From JBAXQQ01 sp037131695 (lineage in GTDB: Bacteria; Armatimonadota; Hebobacteria; CAIYQO01): a stretch of DNA of 51,808 bases. The position numbers and the translations under genes are program-made. Below, one piece after another: positions 1 through 8,786 of the stretch. Each line of letters starts with the position of its first letter. Positions within the stretch are counted from its first letter, which is position 1. The notes below the pieces were generated by a model, which saw only the letters and a list, made by a program, of their open reading frames with translations, made no database searches and was not told where the DNA came from. Location of the stretch: contig CAZWZF010000031.1 in assembly GCA_964638715.1 (NCBI GenBank), positions 1 through 51,808 of the forward strand, read 5' to 3'.

Positions 1-2
1 AA

Positions 3-154
3 CGATTCAATCGAGCTATCAAAGAGCAGGTAATCTTGGGTCACGTCTTTTCAATATTGACGAGGTTCGAGAAGCAATGCTACTATTCAGACAGAATTAT
101 AACTGCTTGTGGCGGTTAGAGAAGTTGGGCTTTATGACGCCGCCGGAAACCTGA
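3..154 (+). pseudogene. Frameshifted 3' end of an IS3/IS481-like transposase (integrase core)
   Basis: The third frame reads RFNRAIKEQVILGHVF, which matches the late integrase-core block (ERFNRT..KE) of DDE transposases. The reading then continues in the second frame as NIDEVREAMLLF and WRLEKLGFMTPPET, ending at a TGA at 152-154. That second part is the usual C-terminal end of these transposases (EEVREA...RYN..W.LEKLGF.TP.EA). The two halves are in different frames and join around 48-55, so the gene is broken by a one-base frameshift unless programmed frameshifting is involved. The gene runs off the left edge, so only the last ~50 codons are seen. Family assignment is from motif memory; IS3 and IS481 are hard to separate on this much sequence. 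Confidence 0.65.
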
Positions 155-201
155 CAAAACTACGAAAACGAACTCTCACGACAGGCGGCATGAGCTTAAA
201 T

Positions 202-228
202 TGTGTCCAAACAATCGGGTGCGGCACA
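202..228 (+). repeat. Possible right terminal inverted repeat of the IS
   Basis: About 50 bases after the transposase stop comes a 27-base segment that starts TGTGTCC and ends GCGGCACA. Its outer end reads TGTGCCGC on the other strand, as expected for an IS terminus beginning with TG. The left end is outside the window, so the pairing cannot be confirmed. The inter-element boundary would lie only ~28 bases before the glycyl radical enzyme start. Confidence 0.35.
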
Positions 229-255
229 GACAGATTAATATAGGTCAATACAATA

Positions 256-2517
256 ATGACTACTCACTTGCGATTTAATGATGAACAAGCTTTTTTTGAA
301 AGTGAACTGGATAAATATTTCAGTGAACAACCACTGAATATCGATCCTTGGGAAACAGAATTGCATCGACAAAGCGATAATAATACGATGTGGTCTCCAT
401 TTCAACGTAAAATTATTGGCTACCAATTTATTGCTGAGCATTGTCCAGTTCATATATTTCGGCATTGTCCATTTTATTTCGAGATAAACACCGGCAGGTC
501 GCGCACAGATCTTGGTAAAGGCGGTCTTGGCAGCTGGTTAAAGCGGGAATCATTTGGTCAAATACTTTATACGTCAAGTTGTGAATGGTGGAATTCTTGT
601 TTTGAGAGTGGTCTGTCATTAGGATGGCCGGTACTTGACGATAATCATCATACTGTAAGTTACGAAAAAGTATTACACCTGGGTCTTCGTGGTTTGATTA
701 CGGAAGCTGAAAAAGAGCTGACTAATATCAAATCAGTTAAAGAACAGGATTTTCTGAATGCCGTTATTGCTGGGAATAACGCACTTATTCGGATTGCTGA
801 ACGATTTGCTGAAGAAGCCGATAGCATGCTTTTATCTGAAGATGATCCGGATATCCGAAAACAATTAGAACTCATTTCCAAAACGGCGCGTCGAGTACCT
901 GCGGAACCTGCTGCATCATTTTATGAGGCACTCTGTGTCATTCTTTTCATTTTTTATATACTTCCTTCAGTGGAAGGCAACGGTATAAGCGTCTTTGGTC
1001 ACGTTGACCGGCTCCTTATTGACTATTATCGACATGATATCGAGACTGGACAACTCACACCGAATGAAGCTCGAGACTTATTATCGTTTTTTCTATCAAT
1101 CAGCGATGTCCGATATGGAATGCGCAAAAGCGAACCATGGCATGTCGGCACTAATGGAACTATAACACTTGGTGGTTGTGATAAAGATGGAACACCGATA
1201 TTCAACGAAATAACCCTACTTATTATCGAAATTCATCGCGATTTGAAATTAATTGATCCAAAAATTAATGCAAGGATTTCATTGCAGCATCCAATAGAGT
1301 ATTTCGAACTACTTGCTGATAGTATCAGCAGTAGTGACAACACTATTGCAATTTTCAATGATGATGTCATTATCCCAGCCAACACACAAATGGGAAAAGC
1401 ATTGGAAGACTCCAGGCTTTACGTGGGTGGTGGTTGTCAGGAAAATGTATTGGAAAATTGCGAAATAAATAGTCGAGCAATAATTTATCTTAACCTAATG
1501 CATGTATTTCTAATGGGCTTTTTTCCTGAAAAGTGGAATTATTTCTTTGAGCGTGAAGGTATCCACCCGGCTTGTTTTGATAAATGCTCCACATTCAACG
1601 AGTTATATGAAGCATTTTTGAAGAACCTGAAAGCAGTTGTAAATGCTCATATAATTGAGCGTAATCGAACAGAAAAAGAGGGTATACGTTTCAACCCATG
1701 TCCTATACACTCATCCATGTTGAATGACTGTATAACAAAACATATGGACATGATGGAAGGCGGGTGTCGTTACAGTTTTGGAAGTATTTCTCTCACTGGC
1801 ATCGGGACACTTATTGATTCTTTGTTTGCTGTAAAAACCACAGTTTACGACCAGCACATGGTTTCGCTTAATAATCTTCGTCAGATGCTTGCAACTAACT
1901 TTAAAGGAGCGGAAGCATTTCAAAATATTCTAATACGGCAAATACCAAAATTTGGCCAGGAAGATAATGGAATCCGTATATTTTCCAGCCGTGTATTTTC
2001 AGATGTGGCACAAGCGTCTTCCGGTATGCCAAACACCCGAGGCGGCAGTTATGAAGCCAGTCTTTTTTCATTCCGATCCTTTGTAGACTTTGGTGTTAAA
2101 ACCAGTGCCACACCGGATGGACGACGCGCCGGAGAACATCTTTCACCAGGCATGAGTCCCAGTATGCTTGCTATTGGTCAAAAAACCAGCATAGGTGATA
2201 TTTTGTCAGCACTTGAGCCACTTAATCTAACTCTTTACCCGGTAGTTGGTGTGCTGGATGTAAAATTACCATCAATGAAGAGTGGTATATCTTCATCTGC
2301 AATCGTACCTGTCATCCACCGTTTCCTTACTGTTGGCGGTTCCGTATTGCAAGTAAATTGTGTTGACCAGGAAATCCTTAAGGATGCCCGTAAACATCCC
2401 GAGTTATATCCTGATCTTATAGTTAGAGTCAGTGGTTATAGTTCACAGTTTATTCGTCTGTCTGAATCCATTCAGGATGAAATTATTGCACGAACCATTG
2501 TGAATATAGTCAGTTAG
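256..2517 (+). CDS. Glycyl radical enzyme (pyruvate formate-lyase family), substrate unknown
   Basis: The 753-residue length is typical of glycyl radical enzymes (GREs). The active-site cysteine lies in GGGCQENV (C394, with E396 at the +2 position as in the CxE motif of dehydratase/lyase-type GREs). The C-terminal glycyl radical loop is RVSGYSSQF, with the radical glycine at G727. GRR (TPDGRRAGE) and the late LQVN block also match the family. The single Cys followed by xE, rather than the Cys-Cys pair of formate C-acetyltransferase, argues against true PflB; a dehydratase or C-C/C-N lyase is more likely. GREs need a radical-SAM activase to install the glycyl radical, and none lies next to this gene in the window. 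Activity would be restricted to anoxic conditions. Upstream is only an IS remnant; downstream is a palindromic repeat. Confidence 0.9.
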   Translation: MTTHLRFNDEQAFFESELDKYFSEQPLNIDPWETELHRQSDNNTMWSPFQRKIIGYQFIAEHCPVHIFRHCPFYFEINTGRSRTDLGKGGLGSWLKRESFGQILYTSSCEWWNSCFESGLSLGWPVLDDNHHTVSYEKVLHLGLRGLITEAEKELTNIKSVKEQDFLNAVIAGNNALIRIAERFAEEADSMLLSEDDPDIRKQLELISKTARRVPAEPAASFYEALCVILFIFYILPSVEGNGISVFGHVDRLLIDYYRHDIETGQLTPNEARDLLSFFLSISDVRYGMRKSEPWHVGTNGTITLGGCDKDGTPIFNEITLLIIEIHRDLKLIDPKINARISLQHPIEYFELLADSISSSDNTIAIFNDDVIIPANTQMGKALEDSRLYVGGGCQENVLENCEINSRAIIYLNLMHVFLMGFFPEKWNYFFEREGIHPACFDKCSTFNELYEAFLKNLKAVVNAHIIERNRTEKEGIRFNPCPIHSSMLNDCITKHMDMMEGGCRYSFGSISLTGIGTLIDSLFAVKTTVYDQHMVSLNNLRQMLATNFKGAEAFQNILIRQIPKFGQEDNGIRIFSSRVFSDVAQASSGMPNTRGGSYEASLFSFRSFVDFGVKTSATPDGRRAGEHLSPGMSPSMLAIGQKTSIGDILSALEPLNLTLYPVVGVLDVKLPSMKSGISSSAIVPVIHRFLTVGGSVLQVNCVDQEILKDARKHPELYPDLIVRVSGYSSQFIRLSESIQDEIIARTIVNIVS

Positions 2518-2542
2518 ACATGGTCAGCGAGTTGGAGCAGCG

Positions 2543-2659
2543 TTAATTACAAGACTTTCGCTTAAGGTCACTTCGATAAGCAGTGACCGGTCGCTGAGAC
2601 TGGTCGAAGCGACCATTTTTAAGCAGATTTTTCTTTAAAAGCGAAAGTTCTGTAATTAA
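2543..2659. repeat. Nested palindromic repeat (REP/MITE-like) after the GRE stop
   Basis: Outer arms of about 21 bases (TTAATTACAAGACTTTCGC and its near-complement ending TGTAATTAA) enclose two smaller hairpins: GTCAC...GTGAC and GGTCGCT...AGCGACC. The inner CACTTCGATAAGCAGTGACC type of sequence resembles a dispersed repeat seen in many genomes. A related layout occurs at 23531-23602. Confidence 0.7.
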
Positions 2660-2674
2660 ATTATTTCTATTAAT

Positions 2675-2705
2675 AAAAAACCGCCGGTTGGTAACCGGCG
2701 GTTTT
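2675..2705 (-). terminator. Rho-independent terminator for the 2716-4551 gene
   Basis: A perfect 9-bp GC-rich stem (CCGCCGGTT / AACCGGCGG) with a 3-base loop is followed, on the minus strand, by six T residues. It starts 11 bases after the stop of the minus-strand gene. On the plus strand it is followed by four T residues, so it may also stop readthrough from the GRE side. Confidence 0.85.
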
Positions 2706-2715
2706 GATATTGAAA

Positions 2716-4551
2716 TTACTGGATGAATTTCTTTTTGTTTTTCTTTCTTCCCTGGTCGATTTTGCGATCGTCCAGTTTCCAGCGTTCGCTGCCGGCAGGA
2801 GATGAGAAACAATGGTAACTGCTGAGGTTTGATGCAACCACGCGTTTTGGTGTGCGGCGAACAACGTTTACCTCGGCCCAGATGGTCAGGAAATGCGCGC
2901 CTTCAGGATGGGCATTCATAACCTGAGTCATGATATCATGAACTGACCAGTTCTCTTGCTCTGCACTGTCGCGCAGGTTGAGCAGCCGGTGGATTCTCTC
3001 GTCAGTTAATACGATAAGTTCGTCGGTTTCGCCTTCCCAGGTAAGATTATAATCATCCAATTCGTCGCCGCGTTTGAATGTCAGCATGGCGCCAACAGGG
3101 ATGTCGATGTCAGCATACCAGTCGCTTAAACCGTGAATCAACAATTCATCATTATTGATCCAAATCTGGAATGATTCGTCACCGGCATGTACGGTAATAC
3201 AGGCAAGCGAGGTATCGGTGGGGAAGAATCCCATATCCGCCTGGCGCAGTTTTAAGGTGCCCATTTCGTGATGGTCGTACAACAGCGGTATGCGGGTTTC
3301 CAATACATCTTCATCTGCCATTTCGCTGGATAATTCAACTTCATGCTCGCCGCCGAAGTCTTCATATCGCGGGTCGTGTACCCATACAGCCAGATTTCCG
3401 TCCAGACCGTCGTCAATCAACTCAACGTCAGTCTCCGGGTCAACAAATGAACTTGTATCTACAGATTCGGTCAGTAATTGTTCCGGCACTTCCAGAACTT
3501 CCTGCGGAATCATAGATGGCAGTGTCCAGGTCTGTTTGCCGACTAATTGGAAGTTGGTATCTTCGCGCAGGCCTTCAGCTATGCCATCATAAACCATCGT
3601 GTAATACTGGTTGTTTTTACTGTATTCCATGACGGCGACAACGATGTCGCTGAGTTTTTGCGGACTGCCGCTTTCGGAGATGAAGTCGTAAATTTCCTGT
3701 ATATCGCCAGGGGTGGCAATATATGGGCCTTCCATAATAACTTCTTCAGCAAGTGCAGTATCAGCAAGTTCACTTAACTGGTTCAGGTCTTCGGTTAATT
3801 CGCTTACCCGGGCAGTTGGCATCCAGCAGTTGCCGGTTAACAGAGTAACGCGAGAATCTGCCAGCATTGCCTTATAACAGGCAACGTTATCAAAATCTTC
3901 CTTTATAGCCTGCCAAATTACAAATTGAATAATAGTGGTAGGTACCGGGAAGTTAAACTTGTCTACTATTGATAAAGCGATATCTGCATAATCGGCATTT
4001 TTACCGATTTTTATTTCAGCGGCAAGATCAATGTCTAATTGCGCCTGATCAAGGAAGAGAAAGAAGTTTCTTTCGTAAATATCATCTTCATCGCCGCTTT
4101 CAATATCGAGCAGCCATTCTATCAAACCCCAGCGTCCATCCGGCAAGCGGAAATACTGCGGGCGTTTGGCAAGGAATGTCGGCAATAAAGTGACAAAGTA
4201 ATCAGCACTGCGTAAATTAACAATCGCTAATTCATTTGCCAATGCCTGTACTGATAACGGCTTGCCGATTTCGCGCAGAATAGCACGAATTGTGCCTTCT
4301 ACAGGACGATGCAAACTGCCGCGGATGGTCAGGTTCCATCTGCGTTCTTCACCGGCAAATACGTCGTTCTGTACCAGGGCTTCACGAATTAATTTTAAGC
4401 CGGCATTAATTTTTTTGCCTGCCACATTCGCAATGTCGCCGATTTTCGCAGCCTGACCGCGTTGAATTAAATAGTCAGCTACGGTGTCATACAATAAGTG
4501 AACGGCAGGGCCTTTTTCACTCAACTGATGTTCAAATTGATCAATGGTCAC
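2716..4551 (-). CDS. Unrecognised protein with repeated winged-helix-like units (HARE-HTH-like)
   Basis: The start is taken as GTG at 4551 because GAGGAGGAATT lies directly upstream; the frame stays open for 18 more codons but has no better start. The protein has 611 residues. The N-terminal ~370 residues contain about four units of 60-90 residues that each end in an aromatic turn: RRWNL, GRWGL, NCWMP and QTWTLP. The second (around 85-145, ending FRLPDGRWGLIEW) closely resembles the HARE-HTH/RpoE-delta winged-helix pattern. The C-terminal half is acidic and probably beta-rich, and the last ~20 residues are very lysine-rich. Winged-helix repeats suggest DNA or nucleoprotein binding, but this is inference. 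It is a single-gene unit with its own consensus promoter and a strong terminator, a sign of steady expression. I do not recognise a named family for the full length. Confidence 0.8.
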   Translation of the reverse strand: MTIDQFEHQLSEKGPAVHLLYDTVADYLIQRGQAAKIGDIANVAGKKINAGLKLIREALVQNDVFAGEERRWNLTIRGSLHRPVEGTIRAILREIGKPLSVQALANELAIVNLRSADYFVTLLPTFLAKRPQYFRLPDGRWGLIEWLLDIESGDEDDIYERNFFLFLDQAQLDIDLAAEIKIGKNADYADIALSIVDKFNFPVPTTIIQFVIWQAIKEDFDNVACYKAMLADSRVTLLTGNCWMPTARVSELTEDLNQLSELADTALAEEVIMEGPYIATPGDIQEIYDFISESGSPQKLSDIVVAVMEYSKNNQYYTMVYDGIAEGLREDTNFQLVGKQTWTLPSMIPQEVLEVPEQLLTESVDTSSFVDPETDVELIDDGLDGNLAVWVHDPRYEDFGGEHEVELSSEMADEDVLETRIPLLYDHHEMGTLKLRQADMGFFPTDTSLACITVHAGDESFQIWINNDELLIHGLSDWYADIDIPVGAMLTFKRGDELDDYNLTWEGETDELIVLTDERIHRLLNLRDSAEQENWSVHDIMTQVMNAHPEGAHFLTIWAEVNVVRRTPKRVVASNLSSYHCFSSPAGSERWKLDDRKIDQGRKKNKKKFIQ

Positions 4552-4641
4552 TGTGCAATTCCTCCTCGGATGCGGTTGCTGTAACATGACCGCTAATGCC
4601 CCCAAATGATAAGTCAGGGGGTAAGTCGCACACAGTCTGTT

Positions 4642-4670
4642 ATTATAGGAATTTTAAGGGGTCACGTCAA
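4642..4670 (-). promoter_or_regulatory. Consensus sigma70-type promoter
   Basis: On the minus strand TTGACG is separated by exactly 17 bases from a perfect TATAAT. Transcription would begin near 4635, giving a leader of about 85 bases to the GTG start at 4551. The leader includes a small CCCCC...GGGGG hairpin around 4590-4612. Confidence 0.75.
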
Positions 4671-4741
4671 GGGGGGTATGGGGAAACAATGGTTTTAACT
4701 AATCCTTCAAAATAATAATATATTAATCGATAGAAAACGTA

Positions 4742-6169
4742 TTACCCCGATTGCATCGGTTCTACCGGGTATTTTATATATTCAGGTTTCTTTGTACGGG
4801 TGAAAAGGTAGGCGAACACCGGGGGGAAGATGCGGCCTACCAGCATGGTGATGATGATGACCCATTGGGATGGGTATTGCATTTGTGAAATAGTACCGGT
4901 GGTTAAACCGGAATTTGTATATGCTGATATAATATCAAAAGTCTGATGCAGGAAAAGGGATGCGCGCTGGCTGCTGTCAAGAATTATTGCGTGAGAAGAT
5001 AATTCAGAACTTTCAATTGAGGTAACAATTATAATGGCAGCGAATACCCCCAGCAGGTACAATACTGTCAGCGACATTGCGAGACGCACGGAATCGCCGC
5101 TAATCCGGCGGCCCATTACGGCAATGTCATTCTTGCGCGCCAGCAGCGTCATAATAGCCAGGGCAATGATTGCCGGGCTAATTACCTTTAATCCCGCTGT
5201 GGTGCCGCCTGGACCGCCGCCAATGAGCATGAGCATCGATGATATCATCAACCCTCCGGGAGTAGCCTGCGACATATCATATAGCGAAAAACCGGCACTG
5301 CGCATTGATGCGGACGCGAAAAACGCATATCCCATTGCAGAAAAATTGGAAACTGAAGATGAAATGCTGTTTGTCTTTTCAAACAACATAAATAGCAGCG
5401 TGCCCACTACCAGCAAAATTACGCTGGAGGTGATGGTGACTATCGCCATCAGGCTGCAGCGGCGCAATTTTTTCATTACAATTAATTCTGCCAATACCGG
5501 AATTCCAATGCTGCCCAGCACTATAAGTATCGTTAGTAACGGCAATAAACATGTGCCAAATGAATACCATTGAAAATGTCCTGTTGGCGACATTGTGAAT
5601 CCGGAATTGCAAAATGCAGAAACAGACATGAAGGTTCCATACTTCATTGAAGCTATCCAATCCAGATAACCTTTAGAATGAATAGAAAGGGTTAATAATA
5701 TAGCCCCTATCAGTTCAACAGACAGGAACGCAACCATAATATAGCGGCTTAATTTTACCAGGCTCCCCGGGTTGAAAACACCTGGTTCGTTACAAATTGG
5801 TATACGGCGCAAAAGTCCGGACCATATTCCTGCCTGAATAGCCAGAAAGACAGTGAAAGTAACAGTAAGTATCGCTCCGGTTTGAATTAAAAACAAAATA
5901 ATCCACCATCCTGTCCCGGACAAGTAAGAAGATGGATTGGCAGGTGTAAGTCCGGTTAATGTGACAGCGGAAACCGAAGTGAATATAGCGGTAAACCATT
6001 CCATAGAACCAGATGCGCCGAAATAATATAACAGCACCGAACCCAAAGCTATAAGCAGCAGGTAGCAAAATACAATTAATCGTACCGGTGATATATGTTT
6101 CAACGGCCCGGTAGAAACATGCTGACTGAACGGCGACTGAAATTGAAATAATTTTGCTAAATAATTCAT
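4742..6169 (-). CDS. TrkH/KtrB-family potassium uptake channel subunit
   Basis: This is a hydrophobic integral membrane protein with the four P-loop signatures of the SKT superfamily: TLTGLTP, SAFCNSGFT, SMRSAGFS and YTNSGLTTG, each holding the filter glycine. The length (475 residues) fits TrkH/TrkG/KtrB. I chose the ATG at 6169; a GTG at 6190 in the same frame is possible, but neither has a strong ribosome binding site. The protein would need a cytoplasmic RCK-type partner (TrkA/KtrA) for gating, and none is encoded in the window. It is divergent from lon across a 229-base gap that holds a large inverted repeat. Confidence 0.9.
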   Translation of the reverse strand: MNYLAKLFQFQSPFSQHVSTGPLKHISPVRLIVFCYLLLIALGSVLLYYFGASGSMEWFTAIFTSVSAVTLTGLTPANPSSYLSGTGWWIILFLIQTGAILTVTFTVFLAIQAGIWSGLLRRIPICNEPGVFNPGSLVKLSRYIMVAFLSVELIGAILLTLSIHSKGYLDWIASMKYGTFMSVSAFCNSGFTMSPTGHFQWYSFGTCLLPLLTILIVLGSIGIPVLAELIVMKKLRRCSLMAIVTITSSVILLVVGTLLFMLFEKTNSISSSVSNFSAMGYAFFASASMRSAGFSLYDMSQATPGGLMISSMLMLIGGGPGGTTAGLKVISPAIIALAIMTLLARKNDIAVMGRRISGDSVRLAMSLTVLYLLGVFAAIIIVTSIESSELSSHAIILDSSQRASLFLHQTFDIISAYTNSGLTTGTISQMQYPSQWVIIITMLVGRIFPPVFAYLFTRTKKPEYIKYPVEPMQSG

Positions 6170-6246
6170 ATCTGCACCGATTATAGACACGAGAGAGAAA
6201 AGTGTAAAGGATTGAAGTAACAGTTTAGCTTTTGCTAATTATTTTT

Positions 6247-6363
6247 TTTACATCGATTAACAGGATAGCACCAGATAAGATAAATATAATTTTCATGTTA
6301 TCACAAGGTTTTGCAAGGCCTATTTAAGTATCTATATCTTTTCATCCTGTTTATCGATGTAAA
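6247..6363. repeat. Inverted repeat with 20-base arms between trkH-like gene and lon
   Basis: TTTACATCGATTAACAGGAT at 6247-6266 pairs with its complement at 6344-6363 with one mismatch, enclosing ~77 AT-rich bases. The inner part includes GGTTTTGCAAGGCC. This is one of the few palindromic elements here that lies between two 5' ends, so it overlaps the likely promoter region of both genes. Confidence 0.75.
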
Positions 6364-6398
6364 TATAAAAACTATTCAATTTTGCAGGAAATGACTGG

Positions 6399-8786
6399 GT
6401 GATGCTTGAATATATTAGATACATTATGAGAAAAAATAGTACTTTTATCAAAAATCGCTTGAAAGTAAGTGAAATTGAACCGGGTATTTTACCGGTTTTA
6501 CCTTTGCGTGATCTGGTTGTTTTCCCCCATACTTCTCACTCATTTTTAGTGGGACGTCGGAAAAGCCTGAGCGCAATTTCTGCTGCATCCGACAAGAAAC
6601 TGGTTATTTTGTCTACCCAGAACTCCGGTGATGTTGAAGACCCGAACGTGGAAGATCTCAATAAAATTGGTGTGTTGGCAGAAATAACATCGATGAGTCC
6701 GATGGCAGAAGAAAGTATACGCGTAAGTGTAACCGCTATATGCCGGGTTAAAATTGAAGATTTCCAGATGAACAGCTCATTCATCTCCGCTGAATGGACT
6801 CTATTACCCTACGATAATGAAAATCTATCAAAAATAGAACTGCTGATGATGATGGCAAAAGAGACCTTCGGCAGAATGGTGGAAAGCACCAATGAAGTGT
6901 TGGCAGATTTCCTCACCGATATAAATGAAATTGAAGACGTAGAAAGATTAATCGGCACCATAGCACATCATCTGCACATGAATACGACGCAATACCAGAC
7001 CTTGCTGGAAATGAATAAAAATGTTGACCGGCTGGAGATGGTTATTGCCCGAATGGTCACCGAACAGGAAATGCTGAATATTGAAAAACGCATTCATGAA
7101 AAAGTGCGCCATGAAATGGAAGAATCGCAAAAACAGTATTACCTGCGCGAGAAATTGCGAGCAATCAGAACCGAGTTAGGCGATGGTGAAGACCACGGGT
7201 CGGAAATTGATGAGTTAAAGGCAAAGATTGAAGAAGCCGGAATGCCTGAAGAAGCGAAAGAGAAAGCGCTGAAAGAGTTATGGCGGCTGGAACGGATGCC
7301 CAGTGCGTCGCCGGAAGTCACCGTAACCCGCAACTACATCGATTGGCTGCTGAGCATGCCATGGAATAAACGCTGCGAAGAGAAACTGGACCTTGGCGTA
7401 GCGGAAGATATATTAAACGCCGACCACTGGGGGCTGCAAAAAGTTAAAGAACGTATTTTAGAATACCTGGCGGTTCGCAAATTGAACCCGAAAATGAAAG
7501 GGCCAATTCTTTGCTTTGTAGGGCCTCCGGGTGTGGGCAAAACCAGTATTGGTAAATCAATTGCCCGGGCATTGGGACGTCAATTCGTGCGGATATCGCT
7601 GGGTGGCGTGCGTGATGAAAGCGAGATTCGCGGTCATCGCCGCACTTATGTTGGCGCATTACCAGGACGCATAGTGCAGGGAATGAAAACCGCCGGACAA
7701 AAAAATCCGGTATTCATGATGGACGAAGTTGATAAAATCGGTCAGGATTTTCGCGGCGACCCGTCATCGGCATTGCTGGAAGTACTCGACCCCGAACAAA
7801 ATTACTCGTTCAGCGACCATTACCTGGAAGTACCGCTGGATTTATCGGAAGTGATTTTCATCACAACCGCCAACCAGCTTGACCCGATTCCCGACCCTCT
7901 GCTTGACCGTACTGAAGTCATTGAGTTCCCCGGCTATACCGAGGATGACAAGCTGAATATCGCTCTTAAATTCCTGGTGCCAAAACAGTTGAAAGAACAC
8001 GGACTTACTGATAAAAACTGTAAAATCGGCGAAGATACCGTAAAAGAGATAATCCGCCGCTATACCCGGGAAGCGGGTGTTCGCAACCTTGAACGCGAAA
8101 TTGCCGGTGTGTTCAGAAAAGTGGCAAAACAAATTGCCAGCGGCAACCGCCGCAGCATGACGGTAAAGCCGAAAGATTTGCACGGTTTAATCGGCGCGGC
8201 AAAGTATCGATACGGCATGGCGGGTGAAAAAGACGAAATCGGCATGGCTACCGGTCTGGGCTGGACCCCGGCAGGCGGCGATATTCTGAATATTGAAGTC
8301 AGCCTGATGCACGGCAAAGGCAACCTGCAGTTAACCGGGCAGTTAGGCGATGTAATGCAGGAATCCGCGAAGGCGGCAATGAGCTATGCCCGCACCAATG
8401 CCGATACCCTGGGAATACCCCGCGAGAAGTTCACCGAGTTAGATATCCACATCCATGTACCGGCGGGCGGAATTCCCAAAGACGGACCATCTGCCGGTAT
8501 CACCCTTGCCACCGCTTTAATCAGCGCGCTGACAGGCCGCGCGGTAAAGCGCACAGTGGCAATGACCGGTGAAGTTACCTTGCGCGGGTTGGTATTGCCA
8601 GTGGGTGGAATTAAGAACAAAATGCTGGCAGCGCATCGCGCCGGCATCACTGACATCATATTACCGGAAGATAACCGCAAAGACCTTGAAGAATTGCCGG
8701 ATTATGTAATGAAAGAACTGAACTTCCACTTTGTAGATAGAATGCCAGCGGTGCTGGAAATAGCATTGCGAGAGGCTGTAAAATAG
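6399..8786 (+). CDS. lon: ATP-dependent protease La (Lon)
   Basis: This is a full-length LonA of 795 residues. An N-terminal LON substrate-binding domain (GILPVLPLRDLVVFPH) is followed by a coiled-coil linker, an AAA+ module with Walker A GPPGVGKT (375-382) and Walker B FMMDEVDK, and a C-terminal serine protease. The catalytic dyad is S698 in KDGPSAG and K741 in GGIKNK, with the same 43-residue spacing as E. coli S679/K722. Lon degrades misfolded and regulatory proteins in the cytoplasm. The start may be GTG 6399 or ATG 6402; AGGAA lies 8-11 bases upstream. A third ATG (6426) begins MRKNSTF and cannot be excluded. The next gene starts directly after the stop, so the two are probably cotranscribed. 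Confidence 0.97.
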   Translation: MMLEYIRYIMRKNSTFIKNRLKVSEIEPGILPVLPLRDLVVFPHTSHSFLVGRRKSLSAISAASDKKLVILSTQNSGDVEDPNVEDLNKIGVLAEITSMSPMAEESIRVSVTAICRVKIEDFQMNSSFISAEWTLLPYDNENLSKIELLMMMAKETFGRMVESTNEVLADFLTDINEIEDVERLIGTIAHHLHMNTTQYQTLLEMNKNVDRLEMVIARMVTEQEMLNIEKRIHEKVRHEMEESQKQYYLREKLRAIRTELGDGEDHGSEIDELKAKIEEAGMPEEAKEKALKELWRLERMPSASPEVTVTRNYIDWLLSMPWNKRCEEKLDLGVAEDILNADHWGLQKVKERILEYLAVRKLNPKMKGPILCFVGPPGVGKTSIGKSIARALGRQFVRISLGGVRDESEIRGHRRTYVGALPGRIVQGMKTAGQKNPVFMMDEVDKIGQDFRGDPSSALLEVLDPEQNYSFSDHYLEVPLDLSEVIFITTANQLDPIPDPLLDRTEVIEFPGYTEDDKLNIALKFLVPKQLKEHGLTDKNCKIGEDTVKEIIRRYTREAGVRNLEREIAGVFRKVAKQIASGNRRSMTVKPKDLHGLIGAAKYRYGMAGEKDEIGMATGLGWTPAGGDILNIEVSLMHGKGNLQLTGQLGDVMQESAKAAMSYARTNADTLGIPREKFTELDIHIHVPAGGIPKDGPSAGITLATALISALTGRAVKRTVAMTGEVTLRGLVLPVGGIKNKMLAAHRAGITDIILPEDNRKDLEELPDYVMKELNFHFVDRMPAVLEIALREAVK

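Noticed and set aside
5034..5573. 179-codon open frame on the plus strand
   Set aside because: It is the antisense of the TrkH-like gene, has no ribosome site and no recognisable protein pattern.
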